DNA of 60,076 nucleotides from Intestinibacillus sp964580155 (GCA_964580155.1 CAZOJP010000006.1:1-60076); one strand, 5' to 3'; shown: positions 16,575 through 25,014, numbered from the stretch's first letter. Translations and numbers: made by a program. Notes: generated by a model from the letters alone, not told the origin.

Positions 16575-16603
16575 GGAAACACATCTAGGCAGGGGGACTG
16601 ACA

Positions 16604-16888
16604 ATGAGAGTAGCAAAAGTGATTGGAAACATCTGGGCCACGCGCAAAGAGGAAAAACTCGCCGGGCTCAAGCTGCTGATCGTCCAGCCCATCAACATGA
16701 TCGACGGCACGCACGTGCGTGAGCCGATCGTCGCCGCGGACATCATCGGTGCAGGCGTCGGCGAGACCGTGCTCATTGTATCGGGCAGCTCCGCGCGCAG
16801 TGCCGCAGGCGATATGGGAACCCCTGTCGATGCGACGGTGGTAGGGATTGTGGACGATCAGGAAATTGACAAAAGCCTGATTGAATGA
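16604..16888 (+). CDS. eutN: EutN, pentameric vertex protein
   Basis: EutN/CcmL-type pentamers cap the vertices of the compartment shell. The 94-residue protein shows the family's opening KVIGNIWATRKEEKLAGLKLLIVQP and the conserved GAGVGETVLIVSGSSAR segment, with AVDATVVGIVD-like residues near the end (here VDATVVGIVDDQEID). Its length is normal and the start follows GGGGGACTGAC. It overlaps the possible upstream TTG start of the next gene but not the start chosen here. Confidence 0.93.
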   Translation: MRVAKVIGNIWATRKEEKLAGLKLLIVQPINMIDGTHVREPIVAADIIGAGVGETVLIVSGSSARSAAGDMGTPVDATVVGIVDDQEIDKSLIE

Positions 16889-16901
16889 GGTGATGAAAGA
16901 C

Positions 16902-18254
16902 ATGAATTTCATCGAAACGGTGAAGCGGGCGGGCATCGTCGGCGCGGGCGGCGCGGGGTTTCCCACGCATGTAAAGCTCAACGCGAAAGCGGAGATTTTT
17001 ATCGTCAACGCTGCGGAGTGTGAGCCGCTCATCGAAACCGACAAGTATCTTTGTCGGACTTTTGCAGACCAAATCGTAGCGGCAATCGCAGCGATTACCG
17101 CGCATTTGGGAGCAAAACGTGCGGTCATTGCACTGAAAGCCAAATATACCGCGGAGATTGCGGCGTTGTCCGATGCGATTGGACGCAGCGGTGTAGACAT
17201 CGAGATTTTTGAGATGTCCACCTTCTACCCGGCAGGCGACGAGCAAATCATGGTGCAGCAGGTCACAGGCCGGTGCGTGCCGGAGCGCGGATTGCCGCTT
17301 GATGTCGGCACGGTCGTTGACAATGTCGGCACGGTTTTGGGCATTTATCAGGCGATGCAGGGCGAAAATGTGACGGAAAAGTATCTTTCGGTCACCGGTG
17401 CCGTGCGCGAGCCCGTGATGCTGCGCGTGCCGATCGGTACGGCGATCACCGCGTGCATCGAGGCTGCGTTCCCGACGATTACCGACTATGCCGTCATTCT
17501 GGGCGGTCCCATGATGGGGCGCATTCTGCGCGAGCGCAAGGCAATTGAGGCCGCAGTCGTCACCAAGACGACGGGCAATATCCTGCTTTTGCCGCGCGAG
17601 CATTATCTGTTTAAGCACGCCACACGGCCGATTGAGCGCATTCGTGCGCAGGCGAAGAGCGCCTGCATCCAGTGCCGGATGTGCACCGACCTGTGTCCGC
17701 GCTACCAGATTGGACACCAGATGCGTCCGCACCTGGTGATGCGCAACCTCTACCTGGAGCCGATGATTCAGGATGAAGCGGAGTACGTACGCGCGTTTGG
17801 CGACGCACTGAATTGCTGCGATTGCGGCATATGCGAAATGTTTGCGTGCCCGATGGCGCTGTCGCCCCGCAAGGTCAATGATTACATGAAAGTCAAGCTG
17901 CGCGAAAAGGGCTACAAGGTTGATCGTTTGCTGGAGCCGCATGCCCGCGAGGCAGTCGATCAGACCCACGTCCCCACCGGACGGCTCATTGCGCGGCTGG
18001 ACTTGAGCGAGTATGACGGAAAACACGCAGAAAAATGCATCGAACTGTCCCCGGATAGTGTATTTATACCGTTTCATCAGCATATCGGAAAGCCTGCCGT
18101 CCCGATCAAGAACGAGGGGGACACGGTGCGGCGCGGCGAGCTGTTGGCTGCGGCAGCGGAGGACGGTTTATCCGCAAATATCCACGCGAGTGTGGACGGC
18201 GTGATTACCGAGATCAACGAGGCAGGCGCCCGCATCTGCCGAAAGGAGGCATAA
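16902..18254 (+). CDS. PduS-like flavo/iron-sulfur electron-transfer protein (RnfC family)
   Basis: This 450-residue protein resembles PduS, the cobalamin reductase of propanediol compartments, and the RnfC family. The N-terminal GIVGAGGAGFPTHVK is the nucleotide/flavin binding loop, and the middle has VQQVTGRCVPERGLP. Two 4Fe-4S motifs follow, CxxCxxCxxxCP (near residue 255) and CxxCxxCxxxxCP (near residue 300). A SLBB-like and biotinyl-like tail follows. The start at ATG 16902 lies nine bases after GAGGTG; TTG 16881 and ATG 16893 are upstream alternatives. It lies beside a PduT-like shell protein, its known partner in pdu systems. Confidence 0.88.
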   Translation: MNFIETVKRAGIVGAGGAGFPTHVKLNAKAEIFIVNAAECEPLIETDKYLCRTFADQIVAAIAAITAHLGAKRAVIALKAKYTAEIAALSDAIGRSGVDIEIFEMSTFYPAGDEQIMVQQVTGRCVPERGLPLDVGTVVDNVGTVLGIYQAMQGENVTEKYLSVTGAVREPVMLRVPIGTAITACIEAAFPTITDYAVILGGPMMGRILRERKAIEAAVVTKTTGNILLLPREHYLFKHATRPIERIRAQAKSACIQCRMCTDLCPRYQIGHQMRPHLVMRNLYLEPMIQDEAEYVRAFGDALNCCDCGICEMFACPMALSPRKVNDYMKVKLREKGYKVDRLLEPHAREAVDQTHVPTGRLIARLDLSEYDGKHAEKCIELSPDSVFIPFHQHIGKPAVPIKNEGDTVRRGELLAAAAEDGLSANIHASVDGVITEINEAGARICRKEA

Positions 18255-18257
18255 CCC

Positions 18258-18797
18258 ATGGGACATGCGATCGGCATGGTGGAACTGAACAGCATTGCCC
18301 GCGGCATTGAAACGTGCGATTTTATGGTAAAGGCCGCACAAGTGGAGCTGCTGCGCGCAACCACGGTGTGCCCGGGCAAATATATCGTTATCGTCGCGGG
18401 CGATACCGGCGATGTGAGGGCGTCTATGGCAGAGGGGAAAAAGCGTGCAGGCGAGTGCATTGTCGACACATTGCTCATCCCCAATGCGCATCCCCAACTC
18501 ATCCCCGCCATCAGCATGACGAGCCAGGTCACAGAACATGGCGCGGTCGGTGTGCTCGAATTTTATTCGATCGCTTCCGCGATTATGGCGGCGGATGTCG
18601 CGGCGAAAGCAGCGAATATCACGCTCATTGAAGTGCGAATCGGCTATGCAATCGGCGGCAAGGGCTTCGTAACCCTGACCGGCGATGTCGGCGCGGTTCG
18701 CGCGGCGGTGGCTGCCGCCGAGAAGGGCGCGGAGCTGCTGGTTGGCACTGCGGTCATTCCGCGGCCCGATCCGAAGCTGTTCGAGTCGCTGCTTTAA
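18258..18797 (+). CDS. PduT-like shell protein with two BMC domains
   Basis: The 179-residue protein has tandem BMC domains (about 1-88 and 92-179) and should form a trimer. Cys38 in TTVCPGK sits where PduT of Salmonella holds a 4Fe-4S cluster in the central pore, so this protein probably carries electrons across the shell. It lies three bases after the PduS-like gene, and the two proteins are known partners in pdu compartments. The start at ATG 18258 follows GAAAGGAGG inside the previous gene. The second domain contains GIGGKGF-like residues (AIGGKGFVTL), as in PduT. Confidence 0.88.
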   Translation: MGHAIGMVELNSIARGIETCDFMVKAAQVELLRATTVCPGKYIVIVAGDTGDVRASMAEGKKRAGECIVDTLLIPNAHPQLIPAISMTSQVTEHGAVGVLEFYSIASAIMAADVAAKAANITLIEVRIGYAIGGKGFVTLTGDVGAVRAAVAAAEKGAELLVGTAVIPRPDPKLFESLL

Positions 18798-18851
18798 ACA
18801 AGATTAAAAGGTTGGTATTCTGATCCCCGAAATATAAAAGGAGGATTTCAT

Positions 18852-20075
18852 ATGTTTGATGAATTAATGGCGAATCTAAGCAATACCAGTGTGTTTACCC
18901 AGAGCATAGGCGAGTGGGTAGGCAGCCTGTCCGTTAACAAGGTTATTGTTTTTATCATGATGATCTTCATGCTGGTTGGCGCGATTGACAAGATTCGCGG
19001 CAACAAACTCGGTTACGGAGAGCAGTTTGAGGAAGGCTTCAACGCGATTGGCCCGCTCGCCATTGCGATGGCGGGTGTTGTCGCAGCGGCGCCGGTCCTG
19101 GCAATCATCCTCAAGCCGATTATTGTTCCGATTTACAGCATTTTCGGCGCAGATGCGTCGATGTTTGCAACCACACTGCTCGCATGCGATATGGGTGGTT
19201 ATCCGCTTGCCATGCAGCTTGCGGCAAACGAGTCCATTGGTAACTTCGCAGGCTTGATCCTCGGCACCATGATGGGACCGACGATTGTGTTTACGATTCC
19301 GGTCGCACTGTCCATCATCAAGAAGGAGGACCGTCCGTACCTCGGCTCCGGTATCCTCGCAGGTATGATCACGATTCCGATCGGCTGTATCGTCGGCGGT
19401 CTCGCGATGAACATGACGCAGTACAAAATCAGCATGCTCACCATTTTGCAAAACCTGATTCCGGTTATCATCATCGCAGGCCTGATCGTTGTGGGTCTGT
19501 GGATTGCTCCGGCGAAGATGATCAACGGATTCAACCATTTCGGCAACGCAATCACGATTCTGATCACGATCTTCACCGCGATCGCTGTTTTTGAGTATCA
19601 GACGGGCATCCTGTTCCCGCTGTTTGACATCATGGCAATTCCGGACGCGGATGGCATCATTCCGCTTGAATCCGGTCTTCTGACCTGCGGCATCATCGGT
19701 ATCACCTTGATCGGTGCGTTCCCGATGGTAAAATGGATCACCAAGACGTTTGGCACTGCGCTGAGCAAGATCGGCGGAAAGCTGGGCATCAACGACCAGT
19801 CCTGCGCAGGTCTGGTAGCAAACCTGGCAAACAATATTGCGATGTTCAATATCATGGGTGATATGGATCCGAAGGGCAAGCTGCTCAACGTCGCATTTGC
19901 GGTTTCTGCCGCATTTGTGTTCGGTGATCACCTCGGCTTCACGGCGGGCGTCAACTCGGAAATGATCTTTCCGATGATTCTTGGTAAGCTGGTTGCCGGT
20001 ATTACGGCGCTGATCCTTGCCAATGTCCTCGCGCCCAAGCTGTTGAGCAAGATTGACAACGCAAAGGATAAATAA
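18852..20075 (+). CDS. eutH: EutH, ethanolamine permease
   Basis: EutH is an integral membrane protein that helps ethanolamine uptake when the neutral form is scarce, for example at low pH. The 407-residue protein has about 10-11 hydrophobic segments, starting with VNKVIVFIMMIFMLVGAID. The conserved ACDMGGYPLAMQLA and GDHLGFTAG segments are typical. The start at ATG 18852 follows AAAAGGAGGA. There is no signal peptide apart from the first membrane segment. It is followed by eutQ after 26 bases. Confidence 0.94.
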   Translation: MFDELMANLSNTSVFTQSIGEWVGSLSVNKVIVFIMMIFMLVGAIDKIRGNKLGYGEQFEEGFNAIGPLAIAMAGVVAAAPVLAIILKPIIVPIYSIFGADASMFATTLLACDMGGYPLAMQLAANESIGNFAGLILGTMMGPTIVFTIPVALSIIKKEDRPYLGSGILAGMITIPIGCIVGGLAMNMTQYKISMLTILQNLIPVIIIAGLIVVGLWIAPAKMINGFNHFGNAITILITIFTAIAVFEYQTGILFPLFDIMAIPDADGIIPLESGLLTCGIIGITLIGAFPMVKWITKTFGTALSKIGGKLGINDQSCAGLVANLANNIAMFNIMGDMDPKGKLLNVAFAVSAAFVFGDHLGFTAGVNSEMIFPMILGKLVAGITALILANVLAPKLLSKIDNAKDK

Positions 20076-20101
20076 AATCTGATCGGAAAGGCGTGACTTA
20101 T

Positions 20102-20533
20102 ATGAATATCAGCGAAGAGCTGATTCGGGACATTGTGGAAAAGGTCATTCGGGAGTCCATCGGGCAGCAGCCTGATTTCACCAAAGAAAAGGACCCCAGC
20201 GGCATCATCTGCATCAAAACCGACACCGTAAAGTGTGAGCCGTTCGAGCAGGAGGGCGTTGCACTGAAGGATATTGTGACGCTCGACGAGGCACCGCGCA
20301 TGGGTGCGGGCATCATGGAACTGGACCACACCAGCTTTGAGTGGACGCTGACATACGACGAGTATGACATGGTCATCGACGGTGTGCTTGAAATCGAAAT
20401 CGATGGTCGCGTGCTCACCGGCCATCCGGGTGACATTCTGTATATCCCCAAGAACTCGCACATCCATTTTCGGACTCCCTCCAAGGCGCGTTATGCCTAT
20501 TTTGTGTATCCGGCGAACTGGCAGGAAGGCTGA
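20102..20533 (+). CDS. eutQ: EutQ, cupin-fold protein
   Basis: EutQ has a C-terminal cupin fold; acetate kinase activity has been reported for the Salmonella protein. The 143-residue form here is the short Firmicute type. The N-terminus (residues 1-22, SEELIRDIVEKVIRES) is an amphipathic helix likely to be a packaging peptide. The cupin (about 45-143) includes LEIEIDGRVLTGHPGDILYIP, with the conserved G and P turn. The start at ATG 20102 is eight bases after GGAAAGGCG; GTG 20093 is an alternative. A strong terminator follows, so eutQ is the last gene of the eut transcript. Confidence 0.9.
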   Translation: MNISEELIRDIVEKVIRESIGQQPDFTKEKDPSGIICIKTDTVKCEPFEQEGVALKDIVTLDEAPRMGAGIMELDHTSFEWTLTYDEYDMVIDGVLEIEIDGRVLTGHPGDILYIPKNSHIHFRTPSKARYAYFVYPANWQEG

Positions 20534-20536
20534 TAG

Positions 20537-20573
20537 AAAAAGTGCCGGAGCAGCAATGCTTCGGCACTTTTTT
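20537..20573 (+). terminator. Terminator of the eut operon
   Basis: A long stem (20537-20552 with 20557-20573, one G-T pair) closes on a GCAA tetraloop and ends in a T-run; A and T runs on both sides make it potentially bidirectional. It separates the eut and cobalamin operons. Confidence 0.9.
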
Positions 20574-20632
20574 ATGCAACCTGCGCAGGTCGCAATGCAG
20601 CGAAAACCTAAAGCGGACATGCCGAAAGAAAC

Positions 20633-20887
20633 ATGGATTGCGCGTGCCGATATAGGGGAATCATCTGCTTATATAAGTTATCCTATGGCATACCTCTCCT
20701 TTGGAATGATGTTTTTATCGTGTATCCAAAGCGCGAACCTTTTGATGCCGGGCAGGCGATGGCACGCTGCGGACCGGTGCGTATAGCGCGTTATATTCTG
20801 CATTTTTATGCCGAAACATACGGCAATAGTACAGCCGGTTTTTCACCGCTTTTGATACGATTTTCCGAAAGCTCTATTTACAGATAG
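20633..20887 (+). CDS. Possible small hypothetical ORF or remnant between eut and cbi operons
   Basis: Between the eut terminator (20573) and the cbiM promoter (20877) lie about 300 bases without a recognised gene. An 84-codon frame from ATG 20633 to 20887 has a protein-like composition, including ARCGPVRIARYILHFYAETYG, of which CGPVRIARYIL looks least random. However, it has no clear ribosome binding site, and its end overlaps the -35 region of the cbiM promoter. I see no family. It may be a decayed gene fragment or chance. Confidence 0.2.
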   Translation: MDCACRYRGIICLYKLSYGIPLLWNDVFIVYPKREPFDAGQAMARCGPVRIARYILHFYAETYGNSTAGFSPLLIRFSESSIYR

Positions 20888-20905
20888 TACCGCAAATGCT
20901 ATAAT
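20877..20905 (+). promoter_or_regulatory. Promoter of the cobalamin operon
   Basis: TTTACA at 20877-20882 and consensus TATAAT at 20900-20905 with a 17-base spacer. Transcription would start near 20912, exactly at the beginning of the riboswitch. Confidence 0.75.
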
Positions 20906-20913
20906 AAATATAC

Positions 20914-21079
20914 GATTGGTGATCTCTTTTTTGTGAAGAAAAGAGAGGAAGTCGGGTGAGAATCCCGCGCAGTCCCGCTGCCGTATTTGGGGAGCCACCG
21001 CACTGAATGCCACTGGAGCCACCGCTCTGGGAAGGCGTGCGTCTGGCGCTGATCCATAAGCCGGAAAACAGTCTGATCG
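20914..21079 (+). promoter_or_regulatory. Cobalamin riboswitch upstream of cbiM
   Basis: Core elements are in order: GAAGTCGGGTGAGAATCCCG from 20948, followed by CAGTCCCGCTGCCG; the B12 box TGCCACTG at 21008-21015; CTGGGAAGGCG from 21027; and AAGCCGGAAAAC from 21058. This is the standard adenosylcobalamin-type riboswitch. The expression platform is less clear: a weak stem (about 21090-21115) overlaps a Shine-Dalgarno-like AGGGAGGTG (21107-21115) and is followed by six T, so ligand may act by termination or by masking that site. It should shut down cobalt uptake and cobalamin synthesis when the vitamin is plentiful. Confidence 0.92.
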
Positions 21080-21123
21080 GTCTCGGTTCACACTCTACGA
21101 AGGATAGGGAGGTGTCATTTTTT

Positions 21124-21212
21124 ATGGTCATTTTTGCCTTGCACGGGGGATGAATGATGACCGGTGCGTTGTGCACGCGCTGGAATTCATTCACCAAAAC
21201 GAAACAATTTAA
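21124..21212 (+). other. Two tiny overlapping ORFs in the cbiM leader
   Basis: A 9-codon ORF (21124-21153) follows AGGGAGGTG at ideal spacing. A 20-codon ORF (21150-21212) overlaps its stop in an ATGA arrangement. Both lie between the riboswitch and cbiM (21232). They could couple translation to the riboswitch or be chance. Confidence 0.25.
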
Positions 21213-21231
21213 CCGAAAAGAGGGGTAAAAA

Positions 21232-21957
21232 ATGAAACAAAAAGCGATCAATCTTGCCGCGGTATCTGCAGCACTGCTGAGCATGCTCAGTATGAACGCA
21301 TCCGCAATGCACATTGCAGAGGGGTATCTGCCGCCGTCCTGGTGCATTGCATGGTATGTTGTGTGCATTCCGTTTGTCGTGGCAGGCTTCCGCGCCATCA
21401 AAAAGCGCATTGAGCAAAGCCCCAAATCCAAGATTTTGCTGGCGATGTGTGGTGCGTTTGCCTTTGTGCTCTCCGCGCTCAAAATTCCGTCGGTCACCGG
21501 TTCGTGCTCACACCCGACTGGCGTCGGTCTCGGTGCGATCCTGTTTGGGCCGGCCGTAATGGCGGTGCTCGGCCTGATCGTGCTGCTGTTTCAGGCGCTG
21601 CTGCTGGCGCATGGCGGTATCACGACTCTGGGCGCGAACGTGTTTTCTATGGCAATCGTAGGACCGTTTGTCTCCTTCGGCATCTATGCTTTGTGCAAAA
21701 AACTCAAGCTCAACACGGCACTTAGCGTATTTCTGGCAGCATTCCTCGGTGACCTGCTTACTTATGTCACAACTGCATTCGAAATGGCGTTTGCGCACAA
21801 CGCGATTGGCTTCTCGCAGAGCCTGGTGACCTTCCTGACGATCTTCGCAGGAACGCAGCTGCCGCTCGCGGTCGCAGAGGGCCTGCTCACAGTTGTTGTA
21901 TTCAACGTACTCGAAAAATACAGCCGAAACGAGCTGCAAGAGCTGCGTGTACTGTAA
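21232..21957 (+). CDS. cbiM: CbiM, cobalt ECF transporter substrate-binding membrane subunit
   Basis: CbiM binds Co2+ and forms the pore of the CbiMNQO energy-coupling-factor transporter. The 241-residue protein has a cleavable N-terminal leader (about 1-25, ending MNASA) that exposes MHIAEGYLPP; the free N-terminal Met-His is the known cobalt ligand. Six or seven membrane segments follow, with the conserved GSCSHPTGVGLG near residue 90 and HGGITTLGAN near 125. It follows GAGGGGTAAAAA. It is the first large gene after the riboswitch and precedes cbiN by 13 bases. Confidence 0.95.
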   Translation: MKQKAINLAAVSAALLSMLSMNASAMHIAEGYLPPSWCIAWYVVCIPFVVAGFRAIKKRIEQSPKSKILLAMCGAFAFVLSALKIPSVTGSCSHPTGVGLGAILFGPAVMAVLGLIVLLFQALLLAHGGITTLGANVFSMAIVGPFVSFGIYALCKKLKLNTALSVFLAAFLGDLLTYVTTAFEMAFAHNAIGFSQSLVTFLTIFAGTQLPLAVAEGLLTVVVFNVLEKYSRNELQELRVL

Positions 21958-21970
21958 GGGGGAGCATGAA

Positions 21971-22273
21971 ATGAAACAGAAAAGTCTTTGGAAGAAAAAT
22001 TTCATCCTGATTGTAGCCGTGATTGTGCTTGCGGTTGTTCCGCTATACATCGCGAAGGACGCGGAGTTCGGCGGTGCGGATGGAGAGGCGATGGACGCAG
22101 TCGCCGAAGTGAACTCGACCTATGAGAGCTGGGCGGAGCCGCTTTTAGAGCCTAAGAGCGGGGAAATCGAATCACTGCTCTTTGCAACGCAGGCGGCACT
22201 CGGCGCCGGCATTGTCGGATTTGTGTTCGGACGCATCACCAAAAAGGATACAGCCGATGCTCGGAACGGATAA
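21971..22273 (+). CDS. cbiN: CbiN, cobalt ECF transporter accessory subunit
   Basis: CbiN is the small two-helix partner that triggers Co2+ loading of CbiM. The 100-residue protein has a first membrane segment (about 10-28, FILIVAVIVLAVVPLYIA), an outside loop with the conserved EFGGADGEA and AEPLLEPKSGEIESL, and a second segment near residue 70-88. The start at ATG 21971 follows GGGGGAGCATGAA, whereas an upstream in-frame start overlaps cbiM. Its 3' end overlaps cbiQ by 17 bases. Confidence 0.93.
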   Translation: MKQKSLWKKNFILIVAVIVLAVVPLYIAKDAEFGGADGEAMDAVAEVNSTYESWAEPLLEPKSGEIESLLFATQAALGAGIVGFVFGRITKKDTADARNG

Positions 22274-23042
22274 ATATTCTTACCGATCCAGACTCAAATC
22301 GGTCGACCCGACGGCAAAACTGGTGATGACTGCAGCCAGTCTGGTGCTCTGCCTGAGCACCGGCAGCGTTGCGGTCAGCCTGCTCACGATTACGGTGTTT
22401 TGTGTCCTGTCCGCACGCGCGGGCGGGACACCGCCGTCCGATTTTATGCGGCTGATGCGCGCGCCTCTGATTTTCCTGCTGATTGGCACGCTGCCGATTC
22501 TGTTCGCACGCTTTTCCTCGTGGGAGGGGGTGCTGATCGGCATGCGCATCGGCACCGGAATTTATGGGCTGTCCGCGCAATCCATCTGGCAGGGGGTTGA
22601 GCTGGTCGCGCGCGCGATGGGCTGCATCGCAAGCGTGTATTTCACGGTTTTGTCCACTCCGATTACGGATTTGCTGCTCGCGCTGCGCCGCATGCGTGTG
22701 CCGCAGCTTTTTTTAGAGCTGATGGAGCTCATCTATCGTTTTATTTTTGTGCTGTATGAGACTGCAAACCGCATCCATACCGCGCAGGCATCGCGGCTGG
22801 GTTATCACGGTCTGCGGCGCAGCTTTCACTCGCTGGGCGAACTGATTTCGACAGTGTTCCTCAAGGCGTATCGCAAGTCCGATCGCATCTATATTTCACT
22901 TGAGGCACGGGGCTATACCGGAGTACTGACTACGCTGCCGCCGCTATATGAGAGCGGAAAGCGGATTTATGTCTGGTGTGCGTGGCTCACAGTCGGTCAG
23001 TTCGCTATTTTTATGTTGGAAAGGAGCGTGTTGCCGTTTTGA
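22257..23042 (+). CDS. cbiQ: CbiQ, cobalt ECF transporter T-component
   Basis: CbiQ is the transmembrane coupling subunit linking CbiMN to the ATPase CbiO. The 261-residue protein has five or so membrane segments starting near residue 20, and the two coupling-helix Ala-Arg-Gly type signatures; ARGYTG near residue 218 (EARGYTG) is clear, and AQASRLGYHG near 173 is the first. The start at ATG 22257 overlaps cbiN and gives the usual N-terminus LGTDKYSYRSRLKSVDPTAK, recognised by SRLKSVDPTAK. Its stop overlaps the cbiO start by four bases. Confidence 0.93.
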   Translation: MLGTDKYSYRSRLKSVDPTAKLVMTAASLVLCLSTGSVAVSLLTITVFCVLSARAGGTPPSDFMRLMRAPLIFLLIGTLPILFARFSSWEGVLIGMRIGTGIYGLSAQSIWQGVELVARAMGCIASVYFTVLSTPITDLLLALRRMRVPQLFLELMELIYRFIFVLYETANRIHTAQASRLGYHGLRRSFHSLGELISTVFLKAYRKSDRIYISLEARGYTGVLTTLPPLYESGKRIYVWCAWLTVGQFAIFMLERSVLPF

Positions 23043-23878
23043 AAATCATCGAAACCAAGGGGTTGCGCTACACCTATGAAGATGGCACCGCCGCGCTCGA
23101 TCAGTTGGATTTTTATGCGGAGCAGGGCAGCATCACCGGTCTGCTCGGCGCAAACGGTGCGGGAAAATCCACGCTGTTTCTCAATCTCAACGGCGTGCTG
23201 TCCCCGACAGAGGGCGAGGTTTTTGTGGACGGCGCGCGCGTCACATATGATCGCAAAGGCATCCTCGAGCTGCGCCGCAAGGTCGGCATTGTATTCCAGG
23301 ATCCGGACGATCAGCTTTTTTCCGCAGACGTGTACCGCGATATTTCGTTTGGCGCGATCAACTTGGGACTGCCGGAGGACGAGGTGCGCGCCCGCGTCGA
23401 GGACGCGATGGAGAAAACCGGCGTGACCGCGCTGCGTAATAAACCGACCCATGCGCTGTCCTTCGGACAGAAAAAGCGCGTCGCAATCGCGGGCGTGCTC
23501 GTGATGCAGCCGTCTGTGCTCATCTTGGACGAGCCCACGGCGGGGCTGGATCCGCAGGGCGTGTCCGACATTATGAAGCTGTGCCGCATGATGCAAAAAG
23601 AGCTGGGCATCACCGTGATCATCGCGACACACGACATCGACATTGTGCCGCTGTACTGCGACGAGGCCTTCCTGCTGTCGCAGGGAAAAATTCTCGCGCA
23701 CGGCACGCCGAAAGAACTGTTTCGCAATCCGAAGCTGCTGCGGCAGCACCATCTGCGCCTGCCGCGCATCGCACATCTTATGGAGATCCTGCGAGACAAA
23801 GACGGGCTGAACGTTGACACGGGCGCATCGACCATCGGCGCGGCGCGCCGCGAAATCATCCGCCTGCTGGAGGGTTGA
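23039..23878 (+). CDS. cbiO: CbiO, cobalt ECF transporter ATPase
   Basis: CbiO powers cobalt uptake. The 279-residue ABC protein has Walker A GANGAGKST near residue 40, the Q-loop QDPDDQ near 90, the signature LSFGQKKRVAIAGVL near 140 and Walker B VLILDEPTAGLDP near 162, with the switch histidine in ATHDID. The start is TTG 23039, 12 bases after AAGGAG and overlapping the cbiQ stop; no ATG lies near the conserved start. It ends four bases into the cbiD start region. Confidence 0.94.
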   Translation: MKIIETKGLRYTYEDGTAALDQLDFYAEQGSITGLLGANGAGKSTLFLNLNGVLSPTEGEVFVDGARVTYDRKGILELRRKVGIVFQDPDDQLFSADVYRDISFGAINLGLPEDEVRARVEDAMEKTGVTALRNKPTHALSFGQKKRVAIAGVLVMQPSVLILDEPTAGLDPQGVSDIMKLCRMMQKELGITVIIATHDIDIVPLYCDEAFLLSQGKILAHGTPKELFRNPKLLRQHHLRLPRIAHLMEILRDKDGLNVDTGASTIGAARREIIRLLEG

Positions 23879-23880
23879 GC

Positions 23881-25014
23881 ATGGAGCAGTTTTCCGTCAA
23901 AAATCAAAAAGCGCTGCGCTGCGGCTACACGACCGGAAGCTGCGCCGCTGCCGCCGCTGCCGCTGCCGCGCAGCTTCTGCTGACGGGCAGCGCGCCCGCG
24001 GTGGTGCGCCTGCCTACGCCCAAGGGCGTGACGCTGCTGCTTGAAATTGAAAGAGCGCAGCTGCACGCGGATCGTGCGGTCTGTGCGGTGCGCAAGGATA
24101 GCGGGGACGACCCCGATGTGACAGACGGCATACGCATCTATGCGACCGCTTCGCGCATTCCGAGCGGCATTGAGATTGACGGGGGACAAGGGGTCGGCCA
24201 CGTCACCCGACCGGGGCTGTCGTGCTCGGCCGGTGAGGCGGCGATCAACCCGGTTCCGCGCGAGCAGATCAGGCAGGCGGTCGAAAATACTGTAAAGGAA
24301 AATTCTTGTCAGCATGGCATAAGAATCGAAATATCTGCGGAAAACGGCGAAGAGATCGCAAAAAAGACATTTAACAGCCGATTGGGAATTATCGGTGGAA
24401 TCTCCATCCTCGGCACGAGCGGAATCGTTGAACCGATGAGCGAGCAGGCGCTGATCGACACCATCCGCGTGGAAATGGACAGCCGCTGGGCGGCAGGGGA
24501 ACGGGAAATCCTCGCGTGCCCGGGGAACTACGGGCGCGATTTTGCACGCGAAACGCTGCATATCGATTTGGAACAGGCAATTACAACCTCGAACTATCTG
24601 GGGGAAACGCTGGATTACGCCATCTATAAGGGCTTTGCTGGCGTGCTGCTGATCGGACACGCGGGCAAGCTCATCAAGCTCGCGGCAGGTGTCATGCAGA
24701 CGCATTCGTCCTATGCTGACGGCAGGCAGGAAATCTTCGCGGCACATGCGGCGATGCACGGCGCAGATCCCGCGCTGGCGCGTGCGCTGATGAATGCCAT
24801 TACGGTCGACGAATGCCTGGATTTGCTGGATGCCGCAGGGCTTACATCATCGGTGCTTGCAAGCATCGGTCTCAAAATCGAAGAACACCTCGAAAAGCGC
24901 ACGCGCGGTGCGCTGCGTACCGAGTTTATTTTATTTACAAACGCACATGGGGAGCTGCTGCGGTCTGCGGGTGCGACAGCGGCGCTCAAGCGATTTGAGG
25001 AGAAAGAAGAATGA
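23881..25014 (+). CDS. cbiD: CbiD, cobalt-precorrin-5B C1-methyltransferase
   Basis: CbiD methylates C1 of the corrin precursor in the anaerobic, early-cobalt pathway. The 377-residue protein opens with LRCGYTTGSCAAAAA, the hallmark of the family, and has GGQGVGHVTRPGLSCSAGEAAINPVPR near residue 100 (GVGHVTRPGL is diagnostic) and GISILGTSGIVEPMS near 175. ATG 23881 is chosen; TTG 23875 is in frame and overlaps cbiO. The run of Ala codons explains several long antisense frames here. It overlaps cobI by four bases. Confidence 0.95.
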   Translation: MEQFSVKNQKALRCGYTTGSCAAAAAAAAAQLLLTGSAPAVVRLPTPKGVTLLLEIERAQLHADRAVCAVRKDSGDDPDVTDGIRIYATASRIPSGIEIDGGQGVGHVTRPGLSCSAGEAAINPVPREQIRQAVENTVKENSCQHGIRIEISAENGEEIAKKTFNSRLGIIGGISILGTSGIVEPMSEQALIDTIRVEMDSRWAAGEREILACPGNYGRDFARETLHIDLEQAITTSNYLGETLDYAIYKGFAGVLLIGHAGKLIKLAAGVMQTHSSYADGRQEIFAAHAAMHGADPALARALMNAITVDECLDLLDAAGLTSSVLASIGLKIEEHLEKRTRGALRTEFILFTNAHGELLRSAGATAALKRFEEKEE

